A DNA stretch of 64,000 bases from assembly GCF_963678635.1 (NCBI RefSeq), contig NC_087067.1:11145716-11209715 (forward strand). Reading direction: 5' to 3'. This DNA comes from Symsagittifera roscoffensis. Lineage: Eukaryota > Xenacoelomorpha > Acoela > Convolutidae. Under the pieces are notes generated by a model that was not told where the DNA came from, searched no databases, and worked only from the letters and a program-made list of their open reading frames with translations. Position numbers and translations under genes: made by a program. Positions 12,758 to 25,015 of this stretch are shown here, piece by piece; the stretch's first letter is position 1, and each line of letters begins with the position of its first letter.

Positions 12758-14896
12758 ATGAAGACAAATTTGCCTCAAAGTGCTTTAAACTCATCTAAAC
12801 TATCGAGCGGTTCAAATAACTCTAGCAGTTTTCTCTCTCAAAATTTTGGACCTTCAAATCGAGATATAACGAGCTTTGATTCATCCATTAGTAATAGTAA
12901 CTCTCAAAGCCACGCTATTTCTAATAATAGCAGTCAAATTACGAAACAGTACCAAGTTATGTTTGCCGATTTTGATAAGACCGACAGACCTCGAGAATCT
13001 AATTCTCCTACACCAAAGTCCAAAAAGAACGCCTTGCTGTCTAATTCAGTTTTATTTGGGAGTTATGCCGATTTGAATAGCAGTAAGAGGATGTCTTATT
13101 GTGGCGCTAACGAAGGAATGTCGTCGATCATTAGCACCAGCGTTACGTCATCGCCTTCCTTTTCAAAATCGACCCGATTTGGGGGTCAAAATATTAAAAA
13201 TAACGTTAACCGGTTGATCACCAAGAATAAGTTCAGAGCACAGTTGAAAAGTACAAACAGTAGTATCTCGAACCCCGTTTTTGCAAACTTTGTGGAGTTA
13301 ACAGGTGAAGAGTTTTCAGATTATGAAGACTTGCAAAGTGAACTGAACTCTGTTCACTTTCAAAATGATACTCTTTTGAGAGCTGGGAGCAGAAGTTCGA
13401 TTTCGACCTTCAAACCGACGCCAAGAGATTCATCGCAACCGTCGAACTCTGAAAACTCTGCAGGTTGTTACGAAAACTGCACAGTTTTAAGTCCAAAAGA
13501 AACCGCGAGTACAAATATGGAGACGACGCGAATTCAAAATTACCAAAAACCCAAATTCAATGTGTTGAAAAGAATCGATAAGCCCCATCATAATCCTCAA
13601 AGAAACTCCATAGCTGGTCCTAGCTCAACTTGTTTGAAAAATTCTCTCAACATAAATGCAAAACTAACCAAAGAATTGGATTTAAATTTCAAGCCTTCAT
13701 TGCTAAGTCCTCAGCTGCTTACATTTACTAATACAAACTTAATTTCAGAACTTTCTGTCAAGAATTACGCAAAAAATAACGAAGAAATGCATGGCGTTTT
13801 GAGGCGAAAAAACAGTCTAGAACCAAAACCGCCCCATAGAAGAAACTCAAAACTATCAACAGAAAAGATTGTTAAACGCGGAGATTTCGGCTTAGTGATA
13901 CAGTTCGAAGGACTGAAACAGTTATCTTCATATGGCCTCACTTATGCCAGCCAGTTACTTAGCATAATTGTCAGATCGTCAAAAACAAACAGCGTATTGC
14001 GAACGGGTTTATTACACGCCGATTTGTCCACTGGGTCAAAAATGGTCCAAGATTTTTTCCTTGCCGTTACAGGAGATACAATTCGAAACTTGGTCATAAA
14101 AATTAATTCCAAGAAAAGCTCGGAAAAATTAAGTCAAAATCATAAAGGAAAAGCGTCAAGCGCTCCCTCACTTGCTATCGTTTCATCTTCAGGTATTTCG
14201 CCCGCATTGACTACAACTGAAATTTCAATACCCGATTCTTCGTCTCAGGAAACCGAAAGGGACCGAACAACCTCGAACTCGGGAAAACCCCTTTCTAAAC
14301 ACAGGGCCTCGACTGATAGCACGGATTCGGGTGTCGGATCTCAATTAGATCACAGCGAAGAGCGAATTATTGGCAGCCCGACGTCAGTTAACTCTTCAAG
14401 TTCTAGCCAACCTTCGCCCGATAGTCACTACCAGAATCGGGAATTCATTCAACTAGTAAAATTTGAAACGCAAAAACAGAGCTCAACATCACATGAACAA
14501 AATATGGCATCGACTGATTTCAGTTCAACTTCAAATGAACAGAGTTTGAACACTTGTGAAAACACTTCAAGCGCAGAGAGTTCACCGCAGAAATCAGCAG
14601 AAACAAAAACCAATCCTGAACTTAAAAAAGAACCTAATTCAAAAAGTAACAACGACGAGTCATCAGCTGGATCAATAGATCTGTTAAATTCAGATCTTGA
14701 TTTCGAATTTACCCTTTTTCACGTGGGTTTTGACGTGCTGCCGTGTTTTACAGTTCTAAGAGGCCTTAACGTGGATATTCACCACTTTTCCATGAAATCA
14801 GGGAAGACGGCCTACTTAAAAATCTTCACTGAAACCGGAGCGTCTGAAACTGGACTGCTGCCTTCATTCTTCCTACCCAAATCGACTTACGTTTAA
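12758..14896 (+). CDS. Ser/Asn-rich protein of unknown family, 712 residues
   Basis: An uninterrupted frame from ATG at 12758 (context gaaaATGa; an in-frame TAA lies about 40 bp upstream) to TAA at 14896. The first 370 residues are rich in Ser, Asn and Gln and look disordered, with Ser-Pro sites. Residues about 372-450 form a hydrophobic, beta-strand-like block (starts GDFGLVIQFEGL, ends NLVIKIN). Residues about 450-640 are again low-complexity, with the motif DSGVGS at 523-528, which fits the beta-TrCP phosphodegron pattern DSGxxS. Residues about 645-712 are a second hydrophobic block (starts FEFTLFHVGFD) reaching the C terminus. The blocks could be two halves of one beta-sandwich (C2-like or anillin-like) split by an insertion, but I cannot name the family. 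No signal peptide or membrane segment; probably cytoplasmic or nuclear. It may be the sole or the last coding exon. Confidence 0.85.
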   Translation: MKTNLPQSALNSSKLSSGSNNSSSFLSQNFGPSNRDITSFDSSISNSNSQSHAISNNSSQITKQYQVMFADFDKTDRPRESNSPTPKSKKNALLSNSVLFGSYADLNSSKRMSYCGANEGMSSIISTSVTSSPSFSKSTRFGGQNIKNNVNRLITKNKFRAQLKSTNSSISNPVFANFVELTGEEFSDYEDLQSELNSVHFQNDTLLRAGSRSSISTFKPTPRDSSQPSNSENSAGCYENCTVLSPKETASTNMETTRIQNYQKPKFNVLKRIDKPHHNPQRNSIAGPSSTCLKNSLNINAKLTKELDLNFKPSLLSPQLLTFTNTNLISELSVKNYAKNNEEMHGVLRRKNSLEPKPPHRRNSKLSTEKIVKRGDFGLVIQFEGLKQLSSYGLTYASQLLSIIVRSSKTNSVLRTGLLHADLSTGSKMVQDFFLAVTGDTIRNLVIKINSKKSSEKLSQNHKGKASSAPSLAIVSSSGISPALTTTEISIPDSSSQETERDRTTSNSGKPLSKHRASTDSTDSGVGSQLDHSEERIIGSPTSVNSSSSSQPSPDSHYQNREFIQLVKFETQKQSSTSHEQNMASTDFSSTSNEQSLNTCENTSSAESSPQKSAETKTNPELKKEPNSKSNNDESSAGSIDLLNSDLDFEFTLFHVGFDVLPCFTVLRGLNVDIHHFSMKSGKTAYLKIFTETGASETGLLPSFFLPKSTYV

Positions 14897-14913
14897 AAAA
14901 TTCAAATTGACGA

Positions 14914-14919
14914 AATAAA
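14914..14919 (+). terminator. polyadenylation signal AATAAA
   Basis: A canonical AATAAA lies 18 bp after the stop codon of the 712-residue gene, followed by a T-rich stretch (cgtcgttttttt). This supports 14896 as the true end of the coding sequence and implies a very short 3' UTR. Confidence 0.6.
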
Positions 14920-15449
14920 AACGTCGTTTTTTTGGAAGTTCAACATTGCGACGTACATTTATGAAGTCATTTTTCAGAAAATTGTAACTAATTCTATGCA
15001 GTTAGAAATTATGACGAAATTAACATTTAAATATTTGTGCCTTTTTGCAGTTTGTGCAATTTTGTATTTCTGAATATTTGCTTTCTCTTTTTTGATTTCT
15101 GCCATGCTAAATGACGCAATAGTTTCAAGTCATTGTGATGAAATATGCTTTAAATTGAATTATTTTGTAATTTTTTTTAGCGCTTAATGAGCAGACAGCA
15201 AGTTATCTGTGCAGACTTTAATTGATCCAAGAAGATTTTGTTTCTGTAGATCACCAATCATCAGATCACGAACCCTTGCCCGGTTTCTTCTGGTTTCAAA
15301 TTGGTCAGTATCTGCATCTGCGGTTATGTTTTGAAGTTTTAATTTCAACAAAAAGCAAAAGTTTGCAATCTTATTTGTTGAAAAACCAAAAAAAAAAACT
15401 GATTTCAATTCTGAATTAAACAGTTGCACAATTCGAATTCGATTCAATA

Positions 15450-18400
15450 ATGATGTTCTGCGATTAATGATTGAAAGTCGAAAACTCGTTAAGCCGGGTT
15501 ATGAAGGAGAAAAAACGAAAATTACTAAAACTTCTCTCTTTTTGCTTCTTAAAATTGATTTTCCTATGGTTAAAGTGGAAGCTGCGATGGACCAGGAAGC
15601 GTTTGTGACCTCAAAAATTAATGGAAGGTCTCAAGTAAGCGATTTACAGAAGAAACTGATTCCAAAATTTTATCCAAATTATACAAAAGTATTTGCAGAA
15701 ATTTTCCCGAAAATTCCAAAAATGGCGTGATTGTTTTCTTTCTTTACTTTAAAAGAAGCTCTGTGATCTGTAGGGCTGTACAAAATTTGATGAGATAGGC
15801 TGTTTTGCTCGCCAAAACATCTACTTGACTTGTCATTTTAAATCAAAACATGGCTCCAAGGGTCAACTTTCTTAGTTCAGGTTTGTTTCGAGAGTGTTTT
15901 TATCAAAGAGATTACAACTGTTTGATTACAGTGACTTTTGATTTACAAAGATTGGGGAAAATGTAGTTGCTTCGGCAACAGTTGAAGACATATTTGAGAG
16001 TGCTATGGAGGTGACAACAGCAACTTTTAATTGTATTCCGCTAGTTTTGGCCAAAATTGGAATCGAGTAAAAATTTTGATGACTAGGAAACAGTTTACAT
16101 TCTTTCGATTAAAACCATTATTGTAAATTTACAAGATAAGGCAGACAGTCAGCCAGAACAAAACCTGACAGAGAAATTAAAGAAAAAAATAAGTTTTTTG
16201 AATAAAGTTGAGAAAGAGACTCAATTAGAACTAATTGGAACTATTTCTTTTTAACTGAAAGCGATTTTTTTCTCTCACAAATACATCTAAAGCAAAAAAA
16301 TGTGGTTCAAAAGAAAAACCGAAACGGGCTATTGGTTTGCCATGAATGAAATGAGTAAAGTACAATAAAACTTTTTTCTAAGGTATTTACAAAAATTTTA
16401 GACATTCAATTGAGCACCTTAAGTCTCTTTTAGAAAAGAACTTTTTATTACCATTTTATACCATTTTAAAATTTTATGGACAGAAAGCAATTACTATAAC
16501 CTGATGAAAACTTTATAGCCTTTTTTTGAAAGTATATTCAAATCAGAAAGCAAATCAGTGGATCTTTATTTGAGTAAACTCCAACAAAATCGGTATCTTT
16601 GGATGTAAAGTTCGATTCTTTTTAGGTTGCTCGTGGAAATATTACGAGACCAAAGTGTGCACCGCATGGGCGCAAAACTTTATGCCTGTAGGTCTCTGGA
16701 ACCCAGAGGCAAGTCTTTAAAATGTTACAAAACGTAAGTGGATTCCACTAACAAAATATTCGTGGATTCCGCGTACAAATACCTGTATCGTAAATACCGG
16801 CAGGTAGACTTGTTCTGTCGCGGACTCCCTACTAGCAATCATAGCTGGTTGTTCTGGTTTCCGCAACTTTACGTGGATGGAATCTGCAAAATGGAATCTA
16901 TAAAATGTGAAAGCCAATTCCGCGTTTCTTAAAACCTGAACAAGTTCTTGCCCATGAACAATTTAAAGCATTTTGATAAGCAATGTGGAAATCGAAAACA
17001 AGTCTCAACCAATGTCAGTGAAATTCACTAATAAATTTCGAATCCTTGGTTAAATGAATTGGTGGATGTGCCATTTAGAATTGAAGGTAAATTTCCCGGA
17101 GAGCAAATTTTGGGATCATTTGGAAACGCACTCACCAAATAAAATCATTATGTGGGTTTTTAGCGGGCTTAGAGTTTTTCAAATTATCAGTAATTATGAT
17201 GAGATGATTATAATTCAGAACTGAGATTATTGATGAATTGTAACATTCCCTCTTTTTTTTACTACTGCGGTAGTAATTGAAAACTGAGTTCCGTTTTTTC
17301 AAAATGTGGTAGTTTAGCTAAAAAATGTGAATGAAAAAATACTTTTCGATACTTAAGGCCATACATTTTTTGCCTTTGAAGTTTGTAGTATTTTCAAAAT
17401 AGCTTGGCAGGTTTTGAGATCCAAGTTGTGGAAACCAGACAGGAATTGAGATCAAGGTTGCTGCGGGCAGGAATTGAGATCGATTTTGCGGCGAGCTGGA
17501 ATTGAAATTGAAAATGGGGTTAACTTGGCAGGAATCAAATCGAACAATTAGGGGTAGCTCAACTGCTAGCAGTAGTTGAGATTCAACTGGGCGGTGACCA
17601 CCCGGTAAATAAAAGACTTAAGTTAAAACGCTACTGTACTTGTAACTGGAATCCGCAAATAAAATGCAGATTCCGCGTACAACTTTTGAATTTATCTTAC
17701 ATTTTGCGGAATCAGCTTACAGTTTGCGGATTCCACTTAAATGTTTCATTTTATTTTTTTTGAATTTCACAAAATAGTCCTGATTCCGCAAATAGTGTTA
17801 TGGTTTCTGCCATTTCGCTTATTTTGTAGTATTTTTGAGCTATTTGTTTGTGAAAGATCAAAGAAAAGTAGCAATGATCCGGATTCCGCAAAAATTTTGA
17901 TTTTGGCTTGTTGCGGAAACTTCTTTAATCACAAAAAGCAGAATTTGGCTTCAACAACTGAAATGTTGTTTTCGTCTTTTTTTTTTCAGCTGATTATAAC
18001 ATTCTTATTTAAAAAAATGTGGCTTCTCATCGAAATTTTTAGAGAGAGCATATAAAAACAAAAATCTGACAATAATGTCAAAATCTTAGTGAAATTCTGT
18101 TTGTGTTCGACTTTTTTCGACCGAATCGACCTTATATCTCAACTTTGAGTTTGATTTTGTGTTCGAGTTGTTTTTCGACTTTGAGCTCGACTTTATATTT
18201 CGAATTTGAGTTCAACTTTTTATTTCGACCGACTCGACTTTTTGTTTCGACTTTGAGTTCAACTATAGGGCCTTCTCGGCTATCAATTTTTTTGTTAAAA
18301 AAAATCGCAAACCTCGATCCGAAAAATGACGTTTCTCAAGTCTTGCACAGGAAGCAACTGATTTACCATGCTATTGTACCTAAAAACAAAGCGACAGACG

Positions 18401-20530
18401 TGATCTATGTATGTTGGCTTAGGATAGCATTACCACTTAGATTTAATTGATGATTTTTACTAGAAATTGCAGGATGACTTGAGAGTTTCAAGAAAATTGG
18501 TGTAAAATTGATCATGTCGTTTTGTTGAGTTTTAGGAATAGCCAACTTGGTTCAAGCGGAGATGGGTACAAAGTTTTAGATAATTATAACAACGTGTTAG
18601 CGTCGTGTTTCTTGAAAACAAATGTGGCGTCAAAAGTTTAAACATCCAAAATGAGGTATTTATCTAAAACTAGCTACCATTCAGGCTCCGTACCAAGTCG
18701 ATTCGGTTGAAACAAAGTCGAACACAAACAAAACTTCACCATGAACTTGACTTCATTGTCGGATTTTTTTTCGCTGGCAGAGCGCAAAAACAGTTGCAAG
18801 GAGCAAAACAATGCAGTATAGAAGTGTTTTTAAGGTGCGTTAGCTAGAACAATGTACTTGCTGATAATAAACAGGGCCGCCACGAGAAGGCCTGCACATG
18901 GTCCCGAAAACATATTAGCAATTTTTTGGGGCAACGACAAAACTGTCACCAAAAACTTCTAAAACTTCTTAGATTTATGTCTCTTGCAAAGAAAAAATCA
19001 GCCAGTAAAAAATCATTAATGATGCTGTTAGATTTTCTACATACAGGGGATAAAAAAAAACACAATTAAAATTTTATAAAAAACGTTTGTTATTTTTATC
19101 ATTTTTTACAAAATAATTTGGTTCTAACACTCTGTCCTATTTGCATTTCTTGTTTCTTCCGACACTTTGCATCAGCACTATTATAATTCTTAGAAAAAAT
19201 TGAAACGTTTTTGGATACTTTCTACTCAAATTCCAATAAAAAGCTACGTTTTTCAAATGAAAAAAGTTATAATCAAATGAAAAAAAAATTACTGATTCAA
19301 TTGTTGAAGTTTTCATTACGAGCCCAAACTTTGCTTTTTGTGATTGTAAGAAAATTTCGCAATAGGGCAAAAACCAAATTTTTGCGGAATCCGAATTCAC
19401 TGCTACTTTTCTTTGATCTTATTTGCAGTTTGGGTTTCCACAAACGAATAAAAAAAACTGTACCGCATAAAATTGCTACAAAAATAGGCGCAATGGCGGA
19501 AACTGCAACTTTGTTTGCGGAATCAGAAACTTTTTGTGGAATTCACAAAAAAATAATAAAATATTGAAGTGGAATCTGCAAACTGGAAGCTGAATCCACA
19601 AACTGTAAGCGGAATCTGCATTTTATTGCGGATTCCAGTTAAAAGTACAGTAGCCTTTTAACTTGAGGCTTTTGTTTACCGGGTGGTGACCAGCGAGTTG
19701 AATATCAACTACTGCTAGCTGTTGAGCTACCCCCAACTATTCGATACCATTTCCTGCCAACTTAACCCCAATTTCAATCTCAAATCCCTCCCGCTGCAAA
19801 ATCGATCTCAATTCCTGCCCGCACCTACATTGGTCTCAATTCGGATTTCACAACTCAACTTAGATCTTAACAATTGCTAAACTATTTTGAAAATACTACA
19901 ATTTTTGAAACTCAATGCAATAAATATATGGCTTCCGAGCCCCTTGAATTTCGAGAAAATTTTTTCAAATATATGATATTTGTAACTAAACTTCCACAAT
20001 TTGAAAAACAGAACTCAGTTTTCAGTAAAAACTGCAGTTGCTAGAAACAGAATGAATGTTCCAATTCATCAGCTATCTCAGTTCTGACTATTTAAAAAAG
20101 TACAATCGAGTCAAAAGTACATTCAAAATAAACTTTTTTCTCATCTCAAATACTGATGATTTGAAAACACGCTGAACCCAATAGAAACCCACACAACATT
20201 TTTATGTGGTGATTGCGTCTCCAAATGATTCCAAACTTTGCTCCCAAAAAGCAATAAATGTACCCTGTGACCAACTACTAGGCGCGTAATTTTTTGTTGT
20301 TGTTGTTTTTGGGTTTTATATACTCGCATTAGTTTATTGTAAATATCCCTTATTTTGGGTCGGTCCAATAAATTTTGAGGTCTGAAACGTTTCCTGGTCT
20401 ATCACAGCTTCCACTTCAACCATAGGAACATCAATTTTAAAACAAAAAAAATACAAAACGAAACGATACTTTATGGCTCTCGTTTTTTTTTCTCTTTCTT
20501 AACCCGGATTAACGAATTATCGACTTTCAA
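15450..20530. repeat. large imperfect inverted repeat, about 5.1 kb overall
   Basis: Read inward, the right side (20530 down to 19205) matches the left side (15450 up to 18055). Paired landmarks are 15455-15690 with 20535-20310, 17100-17150 with 20245-20195, 17210-17260 with 20095-20040, 17385-17760 with 19905-19560, and about 17760-18055 with about 19560-19205. The left side has about 1.35 kb extra (15700-17060) with no partner. The unpaired centre is about 1.15 kb. The word GGAATCCGCAAA and its complement recur many times in both arms. The frame at 15467-15730 and the reverse translation of 20400-20530 resemble each other (MIESRKLVKPG against MFESR.FVNPG), so the ancestral unit may once have been coding. 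Origin could be a foldback element or an inverted duplication. Confidence 0.75.
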
Positions 20531-22604
20531 ACATTAAATTCAGAACTAGAAACTTGAAACGCGTTTTTCTAAAATTGAGTTGACTTTATGTGAAAATTAA
20601 TTAAGACAACTTGCTTAGAATTTCAGCCAATTTATTCTGGTGCAATTTGTTTTGCTTTTTTAGTCAATCACAAATTACGCCCATTTTACTAGGTCGACCA
20701 CTAGCATAATCATACCAAAGTAAGCCCCTTGAGTAGTTCAACAATTTTAAGAAAATTAAACTCTCCAAAAATTTGTATAAACTAACTTATGCTTGTTCAA
20801 TAGACAAAAACGTCGTTTTTACTACATAAAAAAGCAATTCTTTATTTCAAAGCTTTTCAAAAAACTTTGCGCATTTTTTTGGATATTATAACTTCTATAT
20901 AGTTTGTTGGGCTATTTAAAAGTCTTACTCTGATATAGTTGTGCCAGTGATCTATCAAATAAATTGGGCGTATTTTATGATTGACAAAAAAGCAAAAAAT
21001 ATCAATTTTTAGGGTCAAAATAAACTAGACCATATTCATTGTGCTGAAATGTTGAGCAAATTTTGTCGTCATTATTTCTTACCTGCATTCATCACGATTT
21101 GAGAAAATGGCCGTTTAAGATTCGAGTTTAATGCGTTTCATCCGGATAATTTAAATTAGCGGTGTATTAGCAGGGGCGATATAATGAGCGGTTTTTGACA
21201 TTACCAACTGCTTTTTCTTGATTTTCTATAAATCTTGCAAAATTAAGTGGTCAAGTAATAAAACTTTGATTACTTTTAGATACATCTTCTCCTCAAATAC
21301 TGAGCGCAAATTGTCAGGTGATTTGATGACTTTCATTGTTCGATGAAAAAATTCAACTGCGAGTGAGTTTTCTTTTACAGGCACTTTCAGACAAGCTGGA
21401 CTTCTTTCTGTATTTTGCTTCTTCTCCGTCAAAATTGGGTACAACAAAAATCTTTCAAATTTCGCTATGAAAAAACTCAAAGTTCGCTGAAGTTTTAATT
21501 CTGGAATTAATTCTGCTACTAAAGCATAATTTGGACACTAATTAGTTAAATCGATGCAATGCTTTTTTTACCTAAAAAAAGCTCAAAAATAAATTAGAAA
21601 AGGAAGGAACAGACCTTTTTTGTGGTTTTTCTCAGATATCATAGTTTCCAAAATTAAAGACAAAAATTTCTATCATAATTTTCTCTTCACAAAACATAGT
21701 AGAGCAGACAGCTATATATCCCTATTTTGTTTTGACTACTAACTTTTTTTGCAGAAGCAAATATGGCTTAAAATAAAGACTAGCGGAAAAAAAACCTAAG
21801 AAAGCAAAATATTTTTAAAACAGTTCGAAGTTTGTGCAATTTTAATTTCATTGTCACAAATATAACTTTAAAACGTTTTAGGTCCTTTATATTAACCAAT
21901 GCCTCCATTTGTAAAATGAATTGCTTAGAGTAGCCTAAAATCGTACAATACCTCACTTTAATGACTTAAAATCTTACAATTCCTCAATTTAAAACGTAAA
22001 AACTTTATTTAAATATTTGAGTATTTTGAATATTTTATTTTTTGAGTTTTTTCAAGTTTTTCTTACGTTTTTTGAGTAATTACAAAGTTCAAAATTTATA
22101 AAAAAAACTGCCAAAAAGAAATGAAACGTTTTTTAAATTTTTTTTTTCGTTTTTTTTTAAATTATTTTTCTACCAATTTTTCTTCCATTTGCTTATTTTT
22201 TTATGACTGCCGAGCATGCCTAATCTCTAAATATTTGTTCAGGTCCTTTTATCACAGCACGCCGAAAAACCGACTATAATTTGAAAAAAAAAAACTTTTT
22301 TGTTGTTATTTTGTAAGACTCTCGTCGAAACATTCTGTGCTTTTTGCACATTAACCAGCTGTCCTTGTTTTGTTTTGTTTTTATTATGATTGTTTAGCTC
22401 ACTTGGAAATTTTCCGACATTTGGATCACATGATCAGGATTGAAATATGAAAACTATAGGTAGAGGAGGGGATGGTTCAGCAACCAGAAGCTTTTCTCGT
22501 CACATGAATTATGCGAAACATCCAATTTTTCCAGTGTTGAAAGGCTTCATTCGATGATGTGAAATCCAATATTCTAACTATCTGATTACCAAATTTTTAA
22601 CAAT
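20531..22604. other. AT-rich span without recognisable gene
   Basis: Only short frames without recognisable domains. The reverse frame at 21226-21480 starts with TTG and has mixed composition but no family I know. Nothing else is supported. Confidence 0.45.
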
Positions 22605-22754
22605 ATGCATAATTCGGATAATCCGACAGACAGCACCGAAAACAAGGTACCTGCCGCTGCTGAAGAGTACATGAAAGTGGACAGATGATTGACGGCCTTT
22701 CCTTTTAGAACTGAAGTAAATGAACTGGAGCGAATCAGTTTAATCACGATGTGA
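22605..22754 (+). CDS. possible two-exon micro-gene (35 residues)
   Basis: ATG at 22605 begins MHNSDNPTDSTENK, a polar, non-background composition. If a 42-bp GT-AG intron (22667-22708; gtacat to ccttttag) is removed, the frame joins in phase and runs on as TEVNELERISLITM to a TGA at 22752-22754. Read without splicing, the frame stops at a TGA at 22686. The very short intron and tiny product make this tentative. It could equally be a degraded exon or a mobile-element fragment. Confidence 0.25.
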
Positions 22755-23454
22755 CACCAGCTAAAATCCACAGGCATCCAGGTAAAAATTATGATGATCG
22801 ATTATTTAAAACCATTTTTTTTACTAATACCATTTGAGTTTACTACCATTTTTTTTTTTAAATTGAAAAAAATATATAATTTGTAAAAATTTTCAATTGA
22901 TAATTGATTATAATATTTTTCATAACAAAATTGAATGAACTTTAAAACACTTCAATCGAATTTAGTCGAATATTCATCCATCTGTTTTTTAAAATTAAAT
23001 AAAATTTATTTAATTTTTTTTTATCCTGAACTCAAATTCAGTTATAACGAAAAAGCTGACTTTTTCATCTATCATAATCAATTATACCTCCTTTTATCTG
23101 CTCATTTATTATTCGGCCTTGTATCTGAAAAGATCATCATTTTTATGTTTTTCATAGACATTGGCGTATGTGAAAAATTGCAAGATCAGTTTCCAACTCA
23201 ATTTAATTATATCAGTATCTTGAATAAAACTTTCTGCTATTGAATCTATCAAAATGTGAGCAAACCGTTTTTAGCATTTCCCGGGAGTCCTTAGCCTGAT
23301 TTGAAGGGATCTCTATGAAACTTTTGTTTCAAAGTGAACTTTACAGCCAAGTTAACCAAAAGGTGAAAAGGTTTTGCAGAATTCGATATTGACAGCAGCT
23401 AAAGAATAAATAGAACAAAGTTATTTTAGGGGTGACAAAATTTCACCAAAATAA

Positions 23455-23525
23455 GAGATAATAATCGATTATAACCGATTCAAAGAGGTTTTTTGTATGA
23501 AGTATAACCAATTATAATTGTGATT
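23455..23525. repeat. AT palindrome repeat (family F), short copy
   Basis: It contains ATAATCGATTATAA and related words, with a caaagaggtt block. Longer copies occur at 55930-56245 and 61440-61580. Confidence 0.6.
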
Positions 23526-23756
23526 CTTTTCCACCCCCATAATTCTTTTCCCATGATTCTTTTCCCCACAAATAATTTTATAATTTGAAAAATCTTTTTA
23601 ACATCGGACAAAATAATGAAATTTGGCACGGTGATCAAAGTTACTTTTGTGAAACGTTTTTTTCTTCAGACTTTAGCTCCGTTCCTCATGAGCGGAAAAG
23701 AGCCATGATTGGTCTTACGAGAGTGAGTTTTTGGGGAAAATGACACTTTTAATGGA

Positions 23757-23951
23757 GGCTCTTTTTCCTTCCCCCTCCACCTGCAAAAACTTACAAATAA
23801 AAGTTTTGTTCACATTATTCGATTGCATGAAAATTGGCATACCAACTAATAAGACCATGGCAAACATCTTTTTTCTTTATAATTATCCTTGTAAAACCAC
23901 AATTGTTACTACATAAAATTGATACTATTCTGTGGTGAGGGTAGAAGAGTT
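23757..23951 (+). mobile_element. hAT-like MITE, family B copy 1
   Basis: It begins GGCTCTTTTTCC, then a C-rich block, then cacctgcaa, with the internal landmarks attg.atgaaaattg and ccttgtaaaacca shared by all copies. The right end has decayed to gtagaagagtt. It is flanked by 8-bp direct repeats that match at 7 of 8 bases (TTAATGGA and TTAATTGA). It is non-coding. An 8-bp duplication points to the hAT group. Confidence 0.75.
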
Positions 23952-24569
23952 TTAATTGATTATATATTTTCTAAAACTTAACTTTGGTACTTATATTCAT
24001 TCAGAAACGTCGCAAATTCTGCGTAGAAATTGTTTTTATAAATGATTGCTTGAACCTATTTTTGGATGTGCGTTGATTCTCATTGTTGGACCCTGCTCTT
24101 CTTGAAACTACCTCTTGGTGTGTATGTAAATCATGTTCGCTTTTTCGAGATAAAGATTTCGAGATTAAAAGACAGTTTTCTCTTTGGAACCTAGTAAGAA
24201 CAATACAGAACGTGGGCAGTGACCTGCATGAATAAGAGCACGCAATGTTATCCTGCATGCAATGTTATCTCATTCTCTGATTCCAGTGATACATGCAATT
24301 GGATGGAAATAAAGCGGCCGTTCACTTAACAAAGCATCCGAAGCTTCATGACTCAAGGTAATCTCGTTTTAATCTTTCGAAGAACTCAGGCTCAACCAGG
24401 CCCACGCTGTCATCAGCAGGACCGTGAGAAAGCAAAAAACCGTACAGCTGAGGTTCTCACCATTGAAACGATCAATTGAAACAGCAGAAAAATTCTGATA
24501 TTGGAACGTGTATTTCTAAAATAAAAACGAAAAGTGGGTTGAAAATTGATTTGATAGGTGTTTTCCTTT

Positions 24570-25015
24570 TGGTTTTTTTAAGAACCGACAAACGTAGTTC
24601 AGACTCTGATATAGGTCGCCATGACTTTTTTGTTATTTCTCGTAAAATTCTTACATTTTTTCAGGCCCAATTTTTTTGAGGTTCGATTTTTGATTTTGTT
24701 TAAAAGTTTAAATCATATTCATGTTAAAAAGAGGCAAATTTCACTATCAAACAGCAAAAGTTTAAAAGTCACGAAAAAAATTATCGACTTCTAGTTTCGA
24801 AAGTGGAATTCAGTTTTTAGATTTTCCAGTGAAATAAAAAATTTCTCAAAATGGGTTAATTTTATCAAAAAACGCTAATCAAAAATTGTTCTTTTTTCTT
24901 GTAAATATCTTTTTTTCTCTCCAAGGTTTGAAAAGTGAGATTAGTTCAAAGAAAACATCAGCAATTTTTTGTTCACTAGCGTTCCTTGATTTTTTTCCAA
25001 CAGCCTATTTGCCAT
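24570..25015 (+). repeat. dispersed repeat E, copy 1
   Basis: It shares ordered blocks with 55465-55920: cgtagttcagactct.at.taggtcg, ttttttcagg, ttcactatcaa, agattttcc, tctc..gtt..gagatt and ttttccaactgcc-like ends. Divergence is high, so the element is old. No coding frame is preserved. Confidence 0.55.

Noticed and set aside
17741-19567. ORFs of 104, 115, 87 and 118 residues inside the large inverted repeat
   Set aside because: The 17741 and 19137 peptides look alike only because the DNA arms are inverted copies. No conserved family features.
24348-24480. Coding-looking plus frame beginning MTQGNLVLIFRRTQAQPG
   Set aside because: Only 43 codons, no partner exon and no recognisable family. 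Not enough to call a gene.
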